A stretch of 10,242 nucleotides of DNA from an uncultured Peptococcaceae bacterium (GCA_937892995.1 CALBJS010000127.1:1-10242), one strand, 5' to 3'. Shown: positions 1-7,070, counted from the stretch's first letter. The notes: generated by a model from the sequence alone, not told the origin. A program made the numbers and translations.

Positions 1-157
1 ACCAGGTCCCATCGCTAACCCCGGACATGCTTCCTTGAATGCCGTACTCTACCCGGAGAAAACGGATTATTTATTCTTTGTAGCTAAGAATGATGGCTCT
101 CATGCCTTTGCTATTACTTATAATGAACATTTGAGTAATGTTAGTAAGTACCAGTAG
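1..157 (+). CDS. mltG: Endolytic murein transglycosylase MltG, C-terminal end (partial)
   Basis: This is the last 51 codons of a gene that enters from the left edge; the frame starts at base 2 and ends at a TAG at 155-157. The peptide begins PGPIANPGHASLNAVLYPEK and continues with DYLFFVAKNDGSHAF, which is the typical C-terminus of the YceG/MltG family. The PGPIxNPG segment and the following FVA..DGSH strand belong to its LytG-like catalytic domain. MltG is a membrane-anchored lytic transglycosylase that cuts nascent peptidoglycan strands and sets glycan length. In Bacillus subtilis the equivalent gene (yrrL) lies just upstream of the U32-family genes yrrN and yrrO, which fits the U32 gene at 2151. 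The N-terminal membrane anchor lies outside the window. Confidence 0.93.
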   Translation, partial: PGPIANPGHASLNAVLYPEKTDYLFFVAKNDGSHAFAITYNEHLSNVSKYQ

Positions 158-260
158 TTGGATTGCACTAAATTCATAATGGCTTATTAACGGTTCCTTG
201 CTTTATGGCCAAAGCTATTATTCAGAAATGCTAAATAATAACTTACGGACGATTAAAATA

Positions 261-286
261 AGCTCCCATATAAGTAAATGGGAGCT
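261..286. terminator. Bidirectional intrinsic terminator between mltG and trpB
   Basis: A perfect 9-bp stem, AGCTCCCAT at 261-269 and ATGGGAGCT at 278-286, closes an 8-base loop. On the minus strand, downstream of the trpB stop at 322, the stem is followed by TTATTTTAAT, a good U-tract. On the plus strand, after mltG, the flank is only moderately T-rich. The hairpin sits between two convergent genes, so it probably ends both transcripts. The rest of 158-321 shows nothing else I can identify. Confidence 0.8.
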
Positions 287-321
287 ATCTTTAATAGTTA
301 TTGTCTTTACAACTAAGCATC

Positions 322-1503
322 TTATTTCTTGTGCATCATTTCAAAGATCTGTCCTACATCTTTGTCACCGCGGCCGGATAGGTTGACGATCAGAATCTGA
401 TTCTTTGACATCAGAGGGGCGAGCTTCAAAGCGTAGGCTACAGCGTGGGCACTTTCCAGGGCAGGGATAATCCCCTCGGTACGGCAAAGGGTGTGGAAGG
501 CTTCCAGGGCTTCCTCATCAGTGATGCTTACATATTCTGCTCTGCCGATATCATGAAGGTAAGAATGCTCGGGGCCAACTCCGGGATAATCCAGACCGGC
601 GGATATGGAGTGGGTAGCGAGAGGTTCTCCTTGTTCATCAGCCATTAGATAACACTTGAAGCCGTGGATAATTCCAGGCTTACCTGCACAGATCGAAGCT
701 GCATGACTTCCGGTTGTCAGGCCTTTGCCGGCTGGCTCAACTCCAATCAATCGTACCCCTTCCTCTAGAATGAATTCGGCAAACATTCCTATAGCATTGC
801 TGCCACCACCTACACAGGCTAAAACGGCATCGGGAAGTTTACCTTCAGCCTCCAGGATCTGAGCTCTGGCTTCCCTGCTAATTATGGATTGGAAGTGCTT
901 AACCATGGTCGGATAGGGATGAGGGCCAACTGCTGATCCTAACATATAAAAAGTATCTTTATGATTCTGGACGAGGTCTTCGAGAGCAACATCGACGGCA
1001 TCTTTTAAAGTACGGGTTCCTCTGGTGACCGCTACCACTTTGGCACCTAAAAGTTCCATCCTGAAAACGTTGAGAGCTTGCCGTTTAGTATCTTCTTCAC
1101 CCATATAGATGGTGCAATCCATGTCAAAGAGAGCACAAGCAGTTGCTGTGGCTACACCGTGTTGGCCCGCACCAGTTTCGGCTATAATTCTTTTGAGACC
1201 TATTCTTTTGGCTAAAAGTGCTTGGCCGATAGTGTTGTTAATCTTATGAGCACCGGTGTGATTGAGATCTTCGCGTTTTAAATAAATCTTAGCTCCGCCA
1301 AACTTATTGGATAGTTTCTCTGCAAAATACAAAGGATTGGGACGACCGATATACTGCTTAAAGTAATAAGCGAGCTCCTTATTGAATTCAGGGTCGTCTT
1401 TGAACTTTTCAAAAGTATCTGCCAAGGTGTCCATAACACTTTGCAGATCCGGGGGAATGAAGCTCCCACCGTATTCACCGAAATAACCTTTCCCCATTGT
1501 CAT
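322..1503 (-). CDS. trpB: Tryptophan synthase beta chain
   Basis: This 393-residue protein makes L-tryptophan from indole and L-serine with pyridoxal phosphate, normally as an alpha2-beta2 complex with TrpA in the cytoplasm. The PLP lysine is K87 in the HTGAHKINN motif and the catalytic glutamate is E109 in AETGAGQHG; both numbers match the well-studied Salmonella enzyme. The GGGSNAIG phosphate-binding loop, the GLDYPGVGPEHSYL segment and the C-terminal LSGRGDKD motif are all present. Together they indicate canonical TrpB1 and not the TrpB2 paralogue. The ATG at 1503 has a GGAGGT ribosome site 6 bases upstream (1510-1515); a second in-frame ATG at 1497 is less well placed. The gene is alone: no trpA, trpF or trpC lies beside it, and its neighbours mltG and the U32 gene run on the other strand. 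Regulation is by the Trp T-box upstream. The other trp genes must lie elsewhere or be absent. Confidence 0.97.
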   Translation of the reverse strand: MTMGKGYFGEYGGSFIPPDLQSVMDTLADTFEKFKDDPEFNKELAYYFKQYIGRPNPLYFAEKLSNKFGGAKIYLKREDLNHTGAHKINNTIGQALLAKRIGLKRIIAETGAGQHGVATATACALFDMDCTIYMGEEDTKRQALNVFRMELLGAKVVAVTRGTRTLKDAVDVALEDLVQNHKDTFYMLGSAVGPHPYPTMVKHFQSIISREARAQILEAEGKLPDAVLACVGGGSNAIGMFAEFILEEGVRLIGVEPAGKGLTTGSHAASICAGKPGIIHGFKCYLMADEQGEPLATHSISAGLDYPGVGPEHSYLHDIGRAEYVSITDEEALEAFHTLCRTEGIIPALESAHAVAYALKLAPLMSKNQILIVNLSGRGDKDVGQIFEMMHKK

Positions 1504-1683
1504 AAAAATACCTCCATTAATTTTAGTTTTATATAGGAAATTGGATTACGATTCTCATCTTTCTTTAAGGGATCTTGAAGAAAAACTTTCCATAGTAGGT
1601 AATGCTAGAGCAATTTTGTAGAATGGTATAAAGTAGACCTGCATAGTATTTGGGAGAGTGGAGTTACAAGTTTCAAGGTAAAT

Positions 1684-1717
1684 AAAAAAAGCCTTCTGTC
1701 TGTAAGGACAAAAAGCT
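1684..1717 (-). terminator. Regulated intrinsic terminator of the Trp T-box
   Basis: On the minus strand AGCTTTTTGTC (1717-1707) pairs with GACAGAAGGCT (1700-1690) as an 11-bp stem with two G-U pairs and a 6-base loop. It runs directly into seven Ts (1690-1684). It lies just after the T-box sequence, as expected for the alternative, non-antiterminated fold. Confidence 0.9.
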
Positions 1718-1971
1718 CACTTTCGTGGTACCACCTTGCTTCGCATTTATCTTGGTTTCAAAACCAAAACAAATGCCTTTAACCAGATACGGAGCAAATT
1801 ACTCGATATCCTGTTCCTGTAACGGGAAACCCCCGGCATCACCTAATCGGTCGCATACACCTTTCGGATTGCGGCTCAGAGACCCATTCCATCCAAGGGT
1901 TCGTATCAGACTTCCACTATCTCTGACTCGCTAAAACTACCATTTTGGATTTACTATTTCTCTTCAAGGCC
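1684..1971 (-). ncRNA. T-box riboswitch leader, tryptophan specific, upstream of trpB
   Basis: On the minus strand the conserved T-box sequence AAGGTGGTACCACG lies at 1737-1724. Stem I can be drawn in full. Its base pairs GGC (1971-1969) with GCC (1875-1873) and AGAGA (1963-1959) with TCTCT (1882-1878). The AGTA loop-E strand is at 1955-1952, and ATCCAA (1950-1945) pairs with TTGGAT (1896-1891). The 3' side of the specifier loop reads GAA-TGG, so the specifier codon is UGG (Trp) at 1886-1884, which agrees with trpB as the regulated gene. A distal hairpin pairs GTCAGA with TCTGAT. A stem-III hairpin, GCATTT...AAATGC (1776-1743), precedes the T-box sequence, and a terminator follows. Uncharged tRNA-Trp should favour the antiterminator and switch trpB on. 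The 180 bases from the terminator to the trpB start (1683-1504) hold only the ribosome site and no gene I can support. Confidence 0.92.
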
Positions 1972-1991
1972 TTATAGATTCATTTTTATGA

Positions 1992-2020
1992 ATTTTACTA
2001 CACAGAAGTACTTTGGTCAA
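1992..2020 (-). promoter_or_regulatory. Sigma-A-type promoter for the T-box/trpB transcript
   Basis: Reading the minus strand, TTGACC (2020-2015) and TAAAAT (1997-1992) are separated by exactly 17 bases, close to the housekeeping consensus. Transcription would start near 1985, about 14 bases ahead of T-box Stem I, which supports the assignment. Confidence 0.8.
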
Positions 2021-2049
2021 GGGGGAGTCAATAAACTTTTAAAACAAAT

Positions 2050-2078
2050 TTTACCTTTTGGCTGACGTGCTTTATAAT
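2050..2078 (+). promoter_or_regulatory. Sigma-A-type promoter for the U32-family gene
   Basis: A perfect TATAAT at 2073-2078 is preceded, after a 17-base spacer, by TTTACC at 2050-2055 (four of six matches to TTGACA). It points toward the U32 gene. Its -35 box is about 30 bases from that of the divergent trpB promoter, so the two promoters stand back to back. Confidence 0.7.
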
Positions 2079-2150
2079 ACTTTAGAGAAGTAGAAGATAT
2101 CAATTTATTTTTTTCTTGGAAGAATGATCTTGAAAAGATTCGGAGGAATT

Positions 2151-3392
2151 ATGAAAAAACCTGAGATTCTTGCTCCAGCCGGCGATCTGGAGAAATTAAG
2201 ATTTGCCTTTGCTTACGGAGCCGATGCCGTTTATGCCGGAGGAAGTTCTTTCGGCTTAAGAGCATATGCCGGTAACCTGAATGAAGAGGATATGTGGCTC
2301 GGAGTTGAGTATGCCCATAAGCTTAAACGAAAGTTATACATAACCGTTAACATCTTTGCCCATGAACAGGATTTTGCTGCACTTAAAGCTTACTTACAGT
2401 TTCTGAGTGTAATTCAAGTTGATGGAATTATTGTTTCCGATCCCGGAGTATTGGCTATGGTGAGGGAAGAAGCACCAGAATTGGCGGTCCATCTCAGCAC
2501 CCAGGCTAATTGTACCAACTCTTACAGCTCCAACTTCTGGTTTTCTCAGGGCGTACAGAGAATTGTACTCGCCAGGGAACTAACCTTGGAAGAATTGAAA
2601 AACCTGCGACCTAAGGCAGAAGGCGAGCTGGAAATCTTCATTCATGGGGCGATGTGTATGTCCTACTCGGGACGCTGTCTCCTAAGTAATTATTTAACAG
2701 GGCGGGATGCTAACCGAGGGGAATGTACCCATCCTTGCCGTTGGGGTTATGCTTTGGTGGAGGAGAAACGGCCTGGCCAATACTTTCCTTTGGAAGAGGA
2801 TGATCGGGGGAGTTATATTTTCAATTCTCATGATCTTTGCCTCTTGCCCTATTTACCCTTACTTAAGGAATTGGATTTAGCAAGTTATAAGATTGAGGGC
2901 AGGATGAAAAGTGCTTACTATGTAGCCAGTACGGTAAAAGTCTACCGGGAAGCCGTGGATGTCCTTTGGGAACAAGGAGGGGATGAATTTAAGAGGAGAT
3001 TGCCTGCCTGGCTCACCGAAATCGAAAAAGTGAGCCATCGGGATTATTCTACCGGCTTCCTTTTCGGCAAACCGGGTGTCGAAGCCCATAATATTAAGAC
3101 TTCTAACTATATCAGAGAATACAGTTTTGTCGGTAAAGTGCTGGATGATGAGGAAGACCAAGAATTAGGTAATAATGAAGATGACTACTGGATCGAACAG
3201 CGGAATAATTTCCGGGTAGGGGATGAAGTGGAGGTTCTCACGCCAGAAGGAAATCCTTGGACTTTTCGGGTTACTAGCTTAAGGGATGTAGATGGAGAAA
3301 AAATAGAAGTAGCCAGACATCCTCAGCAGAAATTAAGAATAGCTTCTCCGAAACCTTTAAAACCGTTCGATATTCTGCGTAAGGCAAAATAG
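2151..3392 (+). CDS. trhP: Peptidase U32 family protein, probable tRNA uridine-34 hydroxylase (TrhP/YrrO-like)
   Basis: The 413-residue product opens with MKKPEILAPAGDLEKL, the standard N-terminus of the U32 family. The family signature runs over residues 161-179 (E-IFIHGAMC-4-GRC-LLS). Cysteines C169, C176, C192 and C196 are spaced like the iron-sulfur ligands described for U32 proteins such as UbiU and TrhP. The C-terminal 100 residues, from about GKVLDDEEDQ onward, look like the small beta-barrel U32 C-terminal domain. Despite the family name, the best-studied bacterial members of this length hydroxylate tRNA U34 using prephenate. Length (B. subtilis YrrO is about 420 residues) and position after mltG both point to that role, but this is inference. 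I chose the ATG at 2151, which has GGAGG at 2142-2146. An in-frame ATG at 2124 has no well-spaced ribosome site. The methyltransferase gene trmR/yrrM, found next to it in Bacillus, is not here. Confidence 0.85.
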   Translation: MKKPEILAPAGDLEKLRFAFAYGADAVYAGGSSFGLRAYAGNLNEEDMWLGVEYAHKLKRKLYITVNIFAHEQDFAALKAYLQFLSVIQVDGIIVSDPGVLAMVREEAPELAVHLSTQANCTNSYSSNFWFSQGVQRIVLARELTLEELKNLRPKAEGELEIFIHGAMCMSYSGRCLLSNYLTGRDANRGECTHPCRWGYALVEEKRPGQYFPLEEDDRGSYIFNSHDLCLLPYLPLLKELDLASYKIEGRMKSAYYVASTVKVYREAVDVLWEQGGDEFKRRLPAWLTEIEKVSHRDYSTGFLFGKPGVEAHNIKTSNYIREYSFVGKVLDDEEDQELGNNEDDYWIEQRNNFRVGDEVEVLTPEGNPWTFRVTSLRDVDGEKIEVARHPQQKLRIASPKPLKPFDILRKAK

Positions 3393-3635
3393 CTTTTAGG
3401 CCACAAGACAAAGTCAAAGAATAAAGAGATTTTATTTAGAAATTAGGCTTATATGGCCCTGGAAAATCGATATTGCGTCAACTTTAAAATAGGCCTAGAG
3501 TCCTAGTTGCCATAATTGTATAAACAAAAATAATTATTTGTGGAATTTAAAGAATTGTCTATATGTTTCTATCGAATAAGTAACGAAATAATTTATTAGC
3601 TTCAGCCCTTAAAAAGAAAGAGGAAAATAATAACT

Positions 3636-3878
3636 ATGAAATCTAATAATAACGATAAGGAAAACCCCTGGAGTGATTGCGATATGCTGGTTAAAGCTAG
3701 GGTTCCCCGCTCAGAAATCCAGCTCCTGGCAAAATACGTAGAAGGACTTGGTCATTTAGGTGTGATCACTACGATTGACCGCCTGAATGGGGAGGTACTC
3801 ATTCAGACTACTAAGCACTGTTGGCCGGATCTTAAAAGCATTATTAAAGAATTACCATTGGCTATCGAATTAGAATGA
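3636..3878 (+). CDS. Small DUF4911-like protein of unknown function
   Basis: This 80-residue, cytoplasmic-looking protein has no signal peptide and no membrane segment. After a polar N-terminus it reads VKARVPRSEIQLLAKYVEG followed by GVITTIDRLNGEVLIQTT. This alternation of a strand, a helix and two strands ending in an ELPL tail resembles the DUF4911 family of Firmicutes, recalled from memory and not checked. The function is unknown. An AGGA lies 11 bases ahead of the ATG, a somewhat long gap. It is followed 16 bases later by the remnant of a pilB gene and then by pilMNO, so it may have been the first gene of the pilus cluster. The 243 bases before it (3393-3635) are AT-rich, and I see no convincing terminator or promoter there. 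Confidence 0.75.
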   Translation: MKSNNNDKENPWSDCDMLVKARVPRSEIQLLAKYVEGLGHLGVITTIDRLNGEVLIQTTKHCWPDLKSIIKELPLAIELE

Positions 3879-3894
3879 ATAATATAGATGTTAA

Positions 3895-4086
3895 AAACTA
3901 GGATATTACTTGATTAACGAATAAGCAACGCGAATGTGTTTGCAACAGCTAAATATCCCGATTATTGATATTAACCGAATTGCAGTGACGGAAGAGGTTC
4001 TTCAGCTTCGACCCGAAGCTGTTGCTCGTAAATGTGAAGTAGTACCGATCGACGACATCACTATGGAGATTAAATGGAGGTTTTGA
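3895..4086 (+). pseudogene. pilB: Remnant of the PilB/GspE secretion ATPase N-terminal (MshEN) domain
   Basis: The frame ending at TGA 4084-4086 reads LQQLNIPIIDINRIAV, then TEEVLQLRPEAVARKCEVVPID. This is the MshEN/T2SSE_N pattern that precedes the ATPase of PilB, GspE and MshE proteins. The same frame continues upstream as KLGYYLINE-stop-ATRM, which also fits the family (normally LGYI..EQ.A). It is broken by TAA at 3922-3924, plausibly from CAA, and by another TAA at 3892-3894 in a run of As. The similarity ends near VVPIDD (about 4056), and ten unrelated codons lead to the stop. No ATPase core (Walker A or B) exists anywhere before pilM at 4118. An ATG at 3934 would open a 50-residue ORF, but no ribosome site precedes it. 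I read this as a gene lost by an internal deletion plus point decay. Confidence 0.75.
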
Positions 4087-4117
4087 CCTAGTTTAGCACA
4101 AAGGGGAGCGTATTTTT

Positions 4118-5839
4118 ATGAAAAAATATTGGCTGGCTGTCATTAGCGATAGTGACTTGACTGTGGCTAGAGTCGCAGTCGGAACAAATAATGTGATGAA
4201 AATTATGTCTCTGTCCGAATATAAAGTAAGTGTGAAGAATACAGAGGCTGGAGGAGTTTTAAGTCAGGAATTTGCCGAGATAAAAAGTTGGTTACAGGAG
4301 TTAAATATCCCTTTAAAAAAATTAAAAATTACAGTATCAAGTCTTGGCTTGATAACCAGGGTGATAACTCTTCCTCAGATGTGTAATGACGATCTGGAAA
4401 AACTAATTTTCTTAAACGCTAATAAATACTTTACAATAAATGTCTATAATTATATTATCGATTATAAAATCTTAAATAGATATTGGGAAAATGAAAGACA
4501 GATGGTTAAAGTTCTTCTTGCTGCCTTTCCTAAAGAGAGAATGCGGAAAGTTTGGTCTCTATGTCAGTATTTAGGGTTTGAACCAACTGTAATTGATTTG
4601 ACTGCGGATTGTCTTACTAGGATTTACTCCCGACTCATAGATAAAAACCAAGTGAAAAATCAAGCAATTCGTTCCCCGGAAAGTGCGAAGTTTAGTTCTT
4701 GGTCCGGGGATGTGGCTATAATTTCGCTCCGGGCTAAGCAGATTGAATTCGTACTTCTGGAAAATGGTATTTTCTTTTTATACTCTGATATGGAGTTCAA
4801 TACTCAAGCCATAGGTGACCGTTACTTCCAAAATGTTGGAGACGCATCTTCTTATGAAACTACCGTTAACCACAATACTTTGACTAAAGAGCTTTTTGAG
4901 CAGACTGATTGGGAAGAACATCAAAAAGTAGAGCAACCCGAATCTTTTCAGGAACGGGATCGCTTTCTAAATGGATTAATTGAGCTAGGAAATGAGCATG
5001 TAAATTCTCAGGAATTATCGGAATTGCAAAAGTCACAAGCCTTAGAGGAATTGGCAAACGATCAAGATAATGAGTTACATATGGAGATACCCGCTGAGGA
5101 AGAAGATAATAATCAGATTCCCAAAGGTGAGTTTGGTTTGGAAGATGACGTTTTTTTGAACGAGGATTCGCCGTGGCTAGGAGGTTTTCAGGAAGAAGTT
5201 AGCGAATCCACTGAATTGCCGATCATTTTACCTGAAAAAGCGAAAATTACAGATAATAGTAGACAGAATTTGGTGGAAGAGACTGGGAACGAGGGTCTTA
5301 AATATGCTGCTATGGATATCAAGCCTAAGAAGGAAATTATTAAGGAATTTGTCTTAGAAGACCTATTCGTTCCCTTAGAAGAATTGGATAAGGATTTAAC
5401 CCTTACTTTAACCAATCACGAGTTAGAGAAAAAAACGAATACCGAATTAAATCAACAAGTAAGCGAAAAAAATATTTTTGATGCCTTGGATCTCAATAGG
5501 ACTATGGTTGGTCCAAAGGAAGCTAAGAATAATCGAACAGATAAAGATCCCAAAAAAGAATTGCAAAACTATTTCAACCCGGTAATATCATCTTTTGCGG
5601 AGTTACTCAGTTTTTTTAAGGCTCGTCATTTTGGGCATAGTGTGAATACTGTCTATTTGACAGGGGAGTATTGTACTTTGCCTTTTTTGACTGAAATATT
5701 CCAAGAAAACCTAGGGGTACAGACCATGATCGGCTTTCCCGATGGTTGGAAACCTAAATTTAAGGGAAATAGCAAAACAATGATGGCCAATTGGCAAAAA
5801 TACGGGGATTTATATGGTCTCGCCTTACGGGAGGATTAA
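4118..5839 (+). CDS. pilM: PilM-like type IV pilus assembly protein with a large acidic insertion
   Basis: Residues 1-230 and 480-573 match the FtsA/actin-like fold of PilM, the cytoplasmic protein that links PilN to the rest of the pilus base. Visible family segments are SSLGLITRVITLPQM (74-88), YNYIIDYKIL (110-119), VKVLLAAFPKERM (130-142), GFEPTVIDLTADCL (153-166) and, near the end, VYLTGEYCTLPFLTEIF. Two features are odd. The usual glycine-rich phosphate loops (DIG near the N-terminus and after residue 200, GG in the last segment) read ISDSD, ISLRA and GE, so ATP binding is doubtful. A stretch of roughly 210 residues (about 262-475), rich in E, D, N and Q and probably disordered, brings the length to 573 against about 350 for the family. 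GGGGAG lies 9 bases before the ATG. The stop abuts the pilN start. The pilB remnant is just upstream. Confidence 0.85.
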   Translation: MKKYWLAVISDSDLTVARVAVGTNNVMKIMSLSEYKVSVKNTEAGGVLSQEFAEIKSWLQELNIPLKKLKITVSSLGLITRVITLPQMCNDDLEKLIFLNANKYFTINVYNYIIDYKILNRYWENERQMVKVLLAAFPKERMRKVWSLCQYLGFEPTVIDLTADCLTRIYSRLIDKNQVKNQAIRSPESAKFSSWSGDVAIISLRAKQIEFVLLENGIFFLYSDMEFNTQAIGDRYFQNVGDASSYETTVNHNTLTKELFEQTDWEEHQKVEQPESFQERDRFLNGLIELGNEHVNSQELSELQKSQALEELANDQDNELHMEIPAEEEDNNQIPKGEFGLEDDVFLNEDSPWLGGFQEEVSESTELPIILPEKAKITDNSRQNLVEETGNEGLKYAAMDIKPKKEIIKEFVLEDLFVPLEELDKDLTLTLTNHELEKKTNTELNQQVSEKNIFDALDLNRTMVGPKEAKNNRTDKDPKKELQNYFNPVISSFAELLSFFKARHFGHSVNTVYLTGEYCTLPFLTEIFQENLGVQTMIGFPDGWKPKFKGNSKTMMANWQKYGDLYGLALRED

Positions 5840-6385
5840 ATGAAGGAAAGAAAGCAGTTTAACTATGCACATAGATGGAAAATAGAGCTAGGCAACGATA
5901 AACAAACTTTGGAAAAAAAGAAGAGACGAATTATTATTCCCACTGTCGTAAGTCTTTTATTAGTAGCATTATTAATTCTACCGTGGACCTTGCAGCTAAA
6001 ATACAAGTATGAACTAGAAAAGGTCGAGGAAAGTATTGAGTACTATGCTGAAACTGCGGTTACCCTTGGAAAAGTTGAGGAGTTGGAGGCAGAAGTTGCC
6101 AGGATGGGTACTTTTATTAAAATCACTGAGGAAAAGTCAAAAAAACCTCGGCAAGTACTAGTACAGATTAATAAACTCCTCCCGGCTGGAACCACAGTTA
6201 GTTCTTTCTCTCTTCAGGCGGATAATTCTGTCCAATTAGGATTAGTTTTATCTAGCCCGGTAGATGTGGCTAGACTTTGGACTAACTTTCGTGATTCTGG
6301 ATTATTTATTGATTTTGATATCAAGGCTGTTTCTTTAACCGATGATGTCCAGAAACTAAATTTAAATTTAAAACTAAAGCAATAG
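5840..6385 (+). CDS. pilN: PilN-like type IV pilus inner-membrane assembly protein
   Basis: This 181-residue protein has a basic cytoplasmic N-terminus (1-30) and one membrane helix at about 31-53 (IIIPTVVSLLLVALLIL). An amphipathic coiled coil follows at about 55-100, then a small alpha/beta domain beginning QVLVQINKLLPAGTTVSSFS, which is the PilN pattern. PilN pairs with PilO across the membrane and carries a short N-terminal motif (INLLP in well-studied systems) that docks into PilM. Here that region reads KQFNYAHRWKIELGN and the motif is not recognisable. The ATG directly follows the pilM stop, and its ribosome site GGGAGG (5829-5834) lies inside the end of pilM, so the two are translationally coupled. 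Confidence 0.85.
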   Translation: MKERKQFNYAHRWKIELGNDKQTLEKKKRRIIIPTVVSLLLVALLILPWTLQLKYKYELEKVEESIEYYAETAVTLGKVEELEAEVARMGTFIKITEEKSKKPRQVLVQINKLLPAGTTVSSFSLQADNSVQLGLVLSSPVDVARLWTNFRDSGLFIDFDIKAVSLTDDVQKLNLNLKLKQ

Positions 6386-6399
6386 GAGAAAGGTTGCCC

Positions 6400-6930
6400 A
6401 TGAATAAGCAGAAGAACCAAATTATTATCTTGCTGGCTGTTATTTTTTTAGGTGTATTATATGCCTTTATACAATATTTATTTCTTCCTCAATGGGATAT
6501 CCTTAAAGAGAAGTCAGCACATATTGCTGAAAGACAGGCCTATCTTAAGAAATTAGAAGAAAATGATAAGATTCTTTCCAGCCTAAAGGACCAGGCTTTA
6601 GATTTAACAGCCCAAGTTTCTATGCTAGATAAGAAAATTCCGAAGAAACTGGATAAACCAAATATAATGCTTACGATATACAGCATGGCTAAGAATATTG
6701 GTTTAAGCCCTAAGAGTCTTAACTATGATCCTATAAATGATGAAGGTGAATTTTATTCTATGGGTATGAATTTTTTTTGTGCAGGGTCGGCGGAAAATAT
6801 TTATACCTTTACGGAACAATTTTTAAATGTTGATAAGTATACCTTCACCCTTGACAGTATCAGTATTAGTCCAGGGGAAGGTGGAGTGTCTGCGAATATG
6901 AGACTAGTAGCTTATGCTTATAAAGAATAG
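6400..6930 (+). CDS. pilO: PilO-like type IV pilus inner-membrane assembly protein
   Basis: This 176-residue protein has a single membrane helix near the N-terminus (about 7-28), a lysine- and glutamate-rich coiled coil (about 32-75) and a C-terminal periplasm-side-type domain with the KIPKKLDKPNIMLTIYSMAKNIGL segment, as in PilO/GspM-like proteins. It follows pilN by 14 bases and completes the pilM-N-O order seen in type IV pilus operons. I chose the ATG at 6400, with AAAGG 6 bases before it. A TTG at 6394, five bases after GGAG, would add two residues and cannot be excluded. I see no strong terminator after the stop, only a weak 4-bp hairpin near 6935 without an adjacent T-run. Confidence 0.83.
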   Translation: MNKQKNQIIILLAVIFLGVLYAFIQYLFLPQWDILKEKSAHIAERQAYLKKLEENDKILSSLKDQALDLTAQVSMLDKKIPKKLDKPNIMLTIYSMAKNIGLSPKSLNYDPINDEGEFYSMGMNFFCAGSAENIYTFTEQFLNVDKYTFTLDSISISPGEGGVSANMRLVAYAYKE

Positions 6931-7030
6931 ACCATTGGGCTAAGAACCCAGGGTCAGGTGCAAGAAGTCAGCATAATATCTGTTCTTTGTTTTTTCTCGA
7001 ATTATAGGTGAGGATAGGCAGTATTTTTTT

Positions 7031-7070
7031 CTCCTGAGCATAGTTATGATAGTAGAGCATGCTTAAGGAG
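7031..7070 (+). promoter_or_regulatory. Hairpin that buries the sigK Shine-Dalgarno
   Basis: CTCCTGAGCAT (7031-7041) can pair with ATGCTTAAGGAG (7059-7070) as eleven pairs with one bulged A and one G-U, closing a 17-base loop. The 3' arm contains AAGGAG, the only good ribosome site for sigK, and CTCCT is its exact complement. This suggests the site is masked in the mRNA. A regulatory role is inference. Confidence 0.5.

Noticed and set aside
1399..1485. A possible N-terminal defect or short form of TrpB because of two in-frame ATG codons
   Set aside because: The first ATG has a well-spaced GGAGGT, and K87/E109 fall at the standard numbers, so the N-terminus is normal.
1590..1640. A 29-codon minus-strand ORF (starting MQVYFIPFYK) between the T-box terminator and trpB, as a leader peptide or leftover trp gene
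   Set aside because: It has no ribosome site, no Trp codon run and no resemblance to TrpA, TrpE or a known leader peptide.
2877..3161. Minus-strand open frame of 94 codons inside the U32 gene
   Set aside because: It is a shadow of a strongly conserved coding region, with no ribosome site and no family features.
3519..3560. AT-rich inverted repeat (AAATAATTATTT) and a TATAAA/TATATG near 3520-3560 as an operator or promoter for the DUF4911 gene
   Set aside because: Low-complexity AT sequence makes such matches common, and no acceptable -35 box sits at the right distance.
6931..6960. TGGG...CCCA hairpin after pilO as a terminator
   Set aside because: The stem is only four pairs, and no T-run follows it directly; the nearest T-rich stretch is about 40 bases away.
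7021..7046. Sigma-E/sigma-K-type promoter (GTATTT and CATAGT) in front of sigK
   Set aside because: The spacing is about 12 bases instead of 14-15 and the -10 match is poor; I could not separate it from chance.
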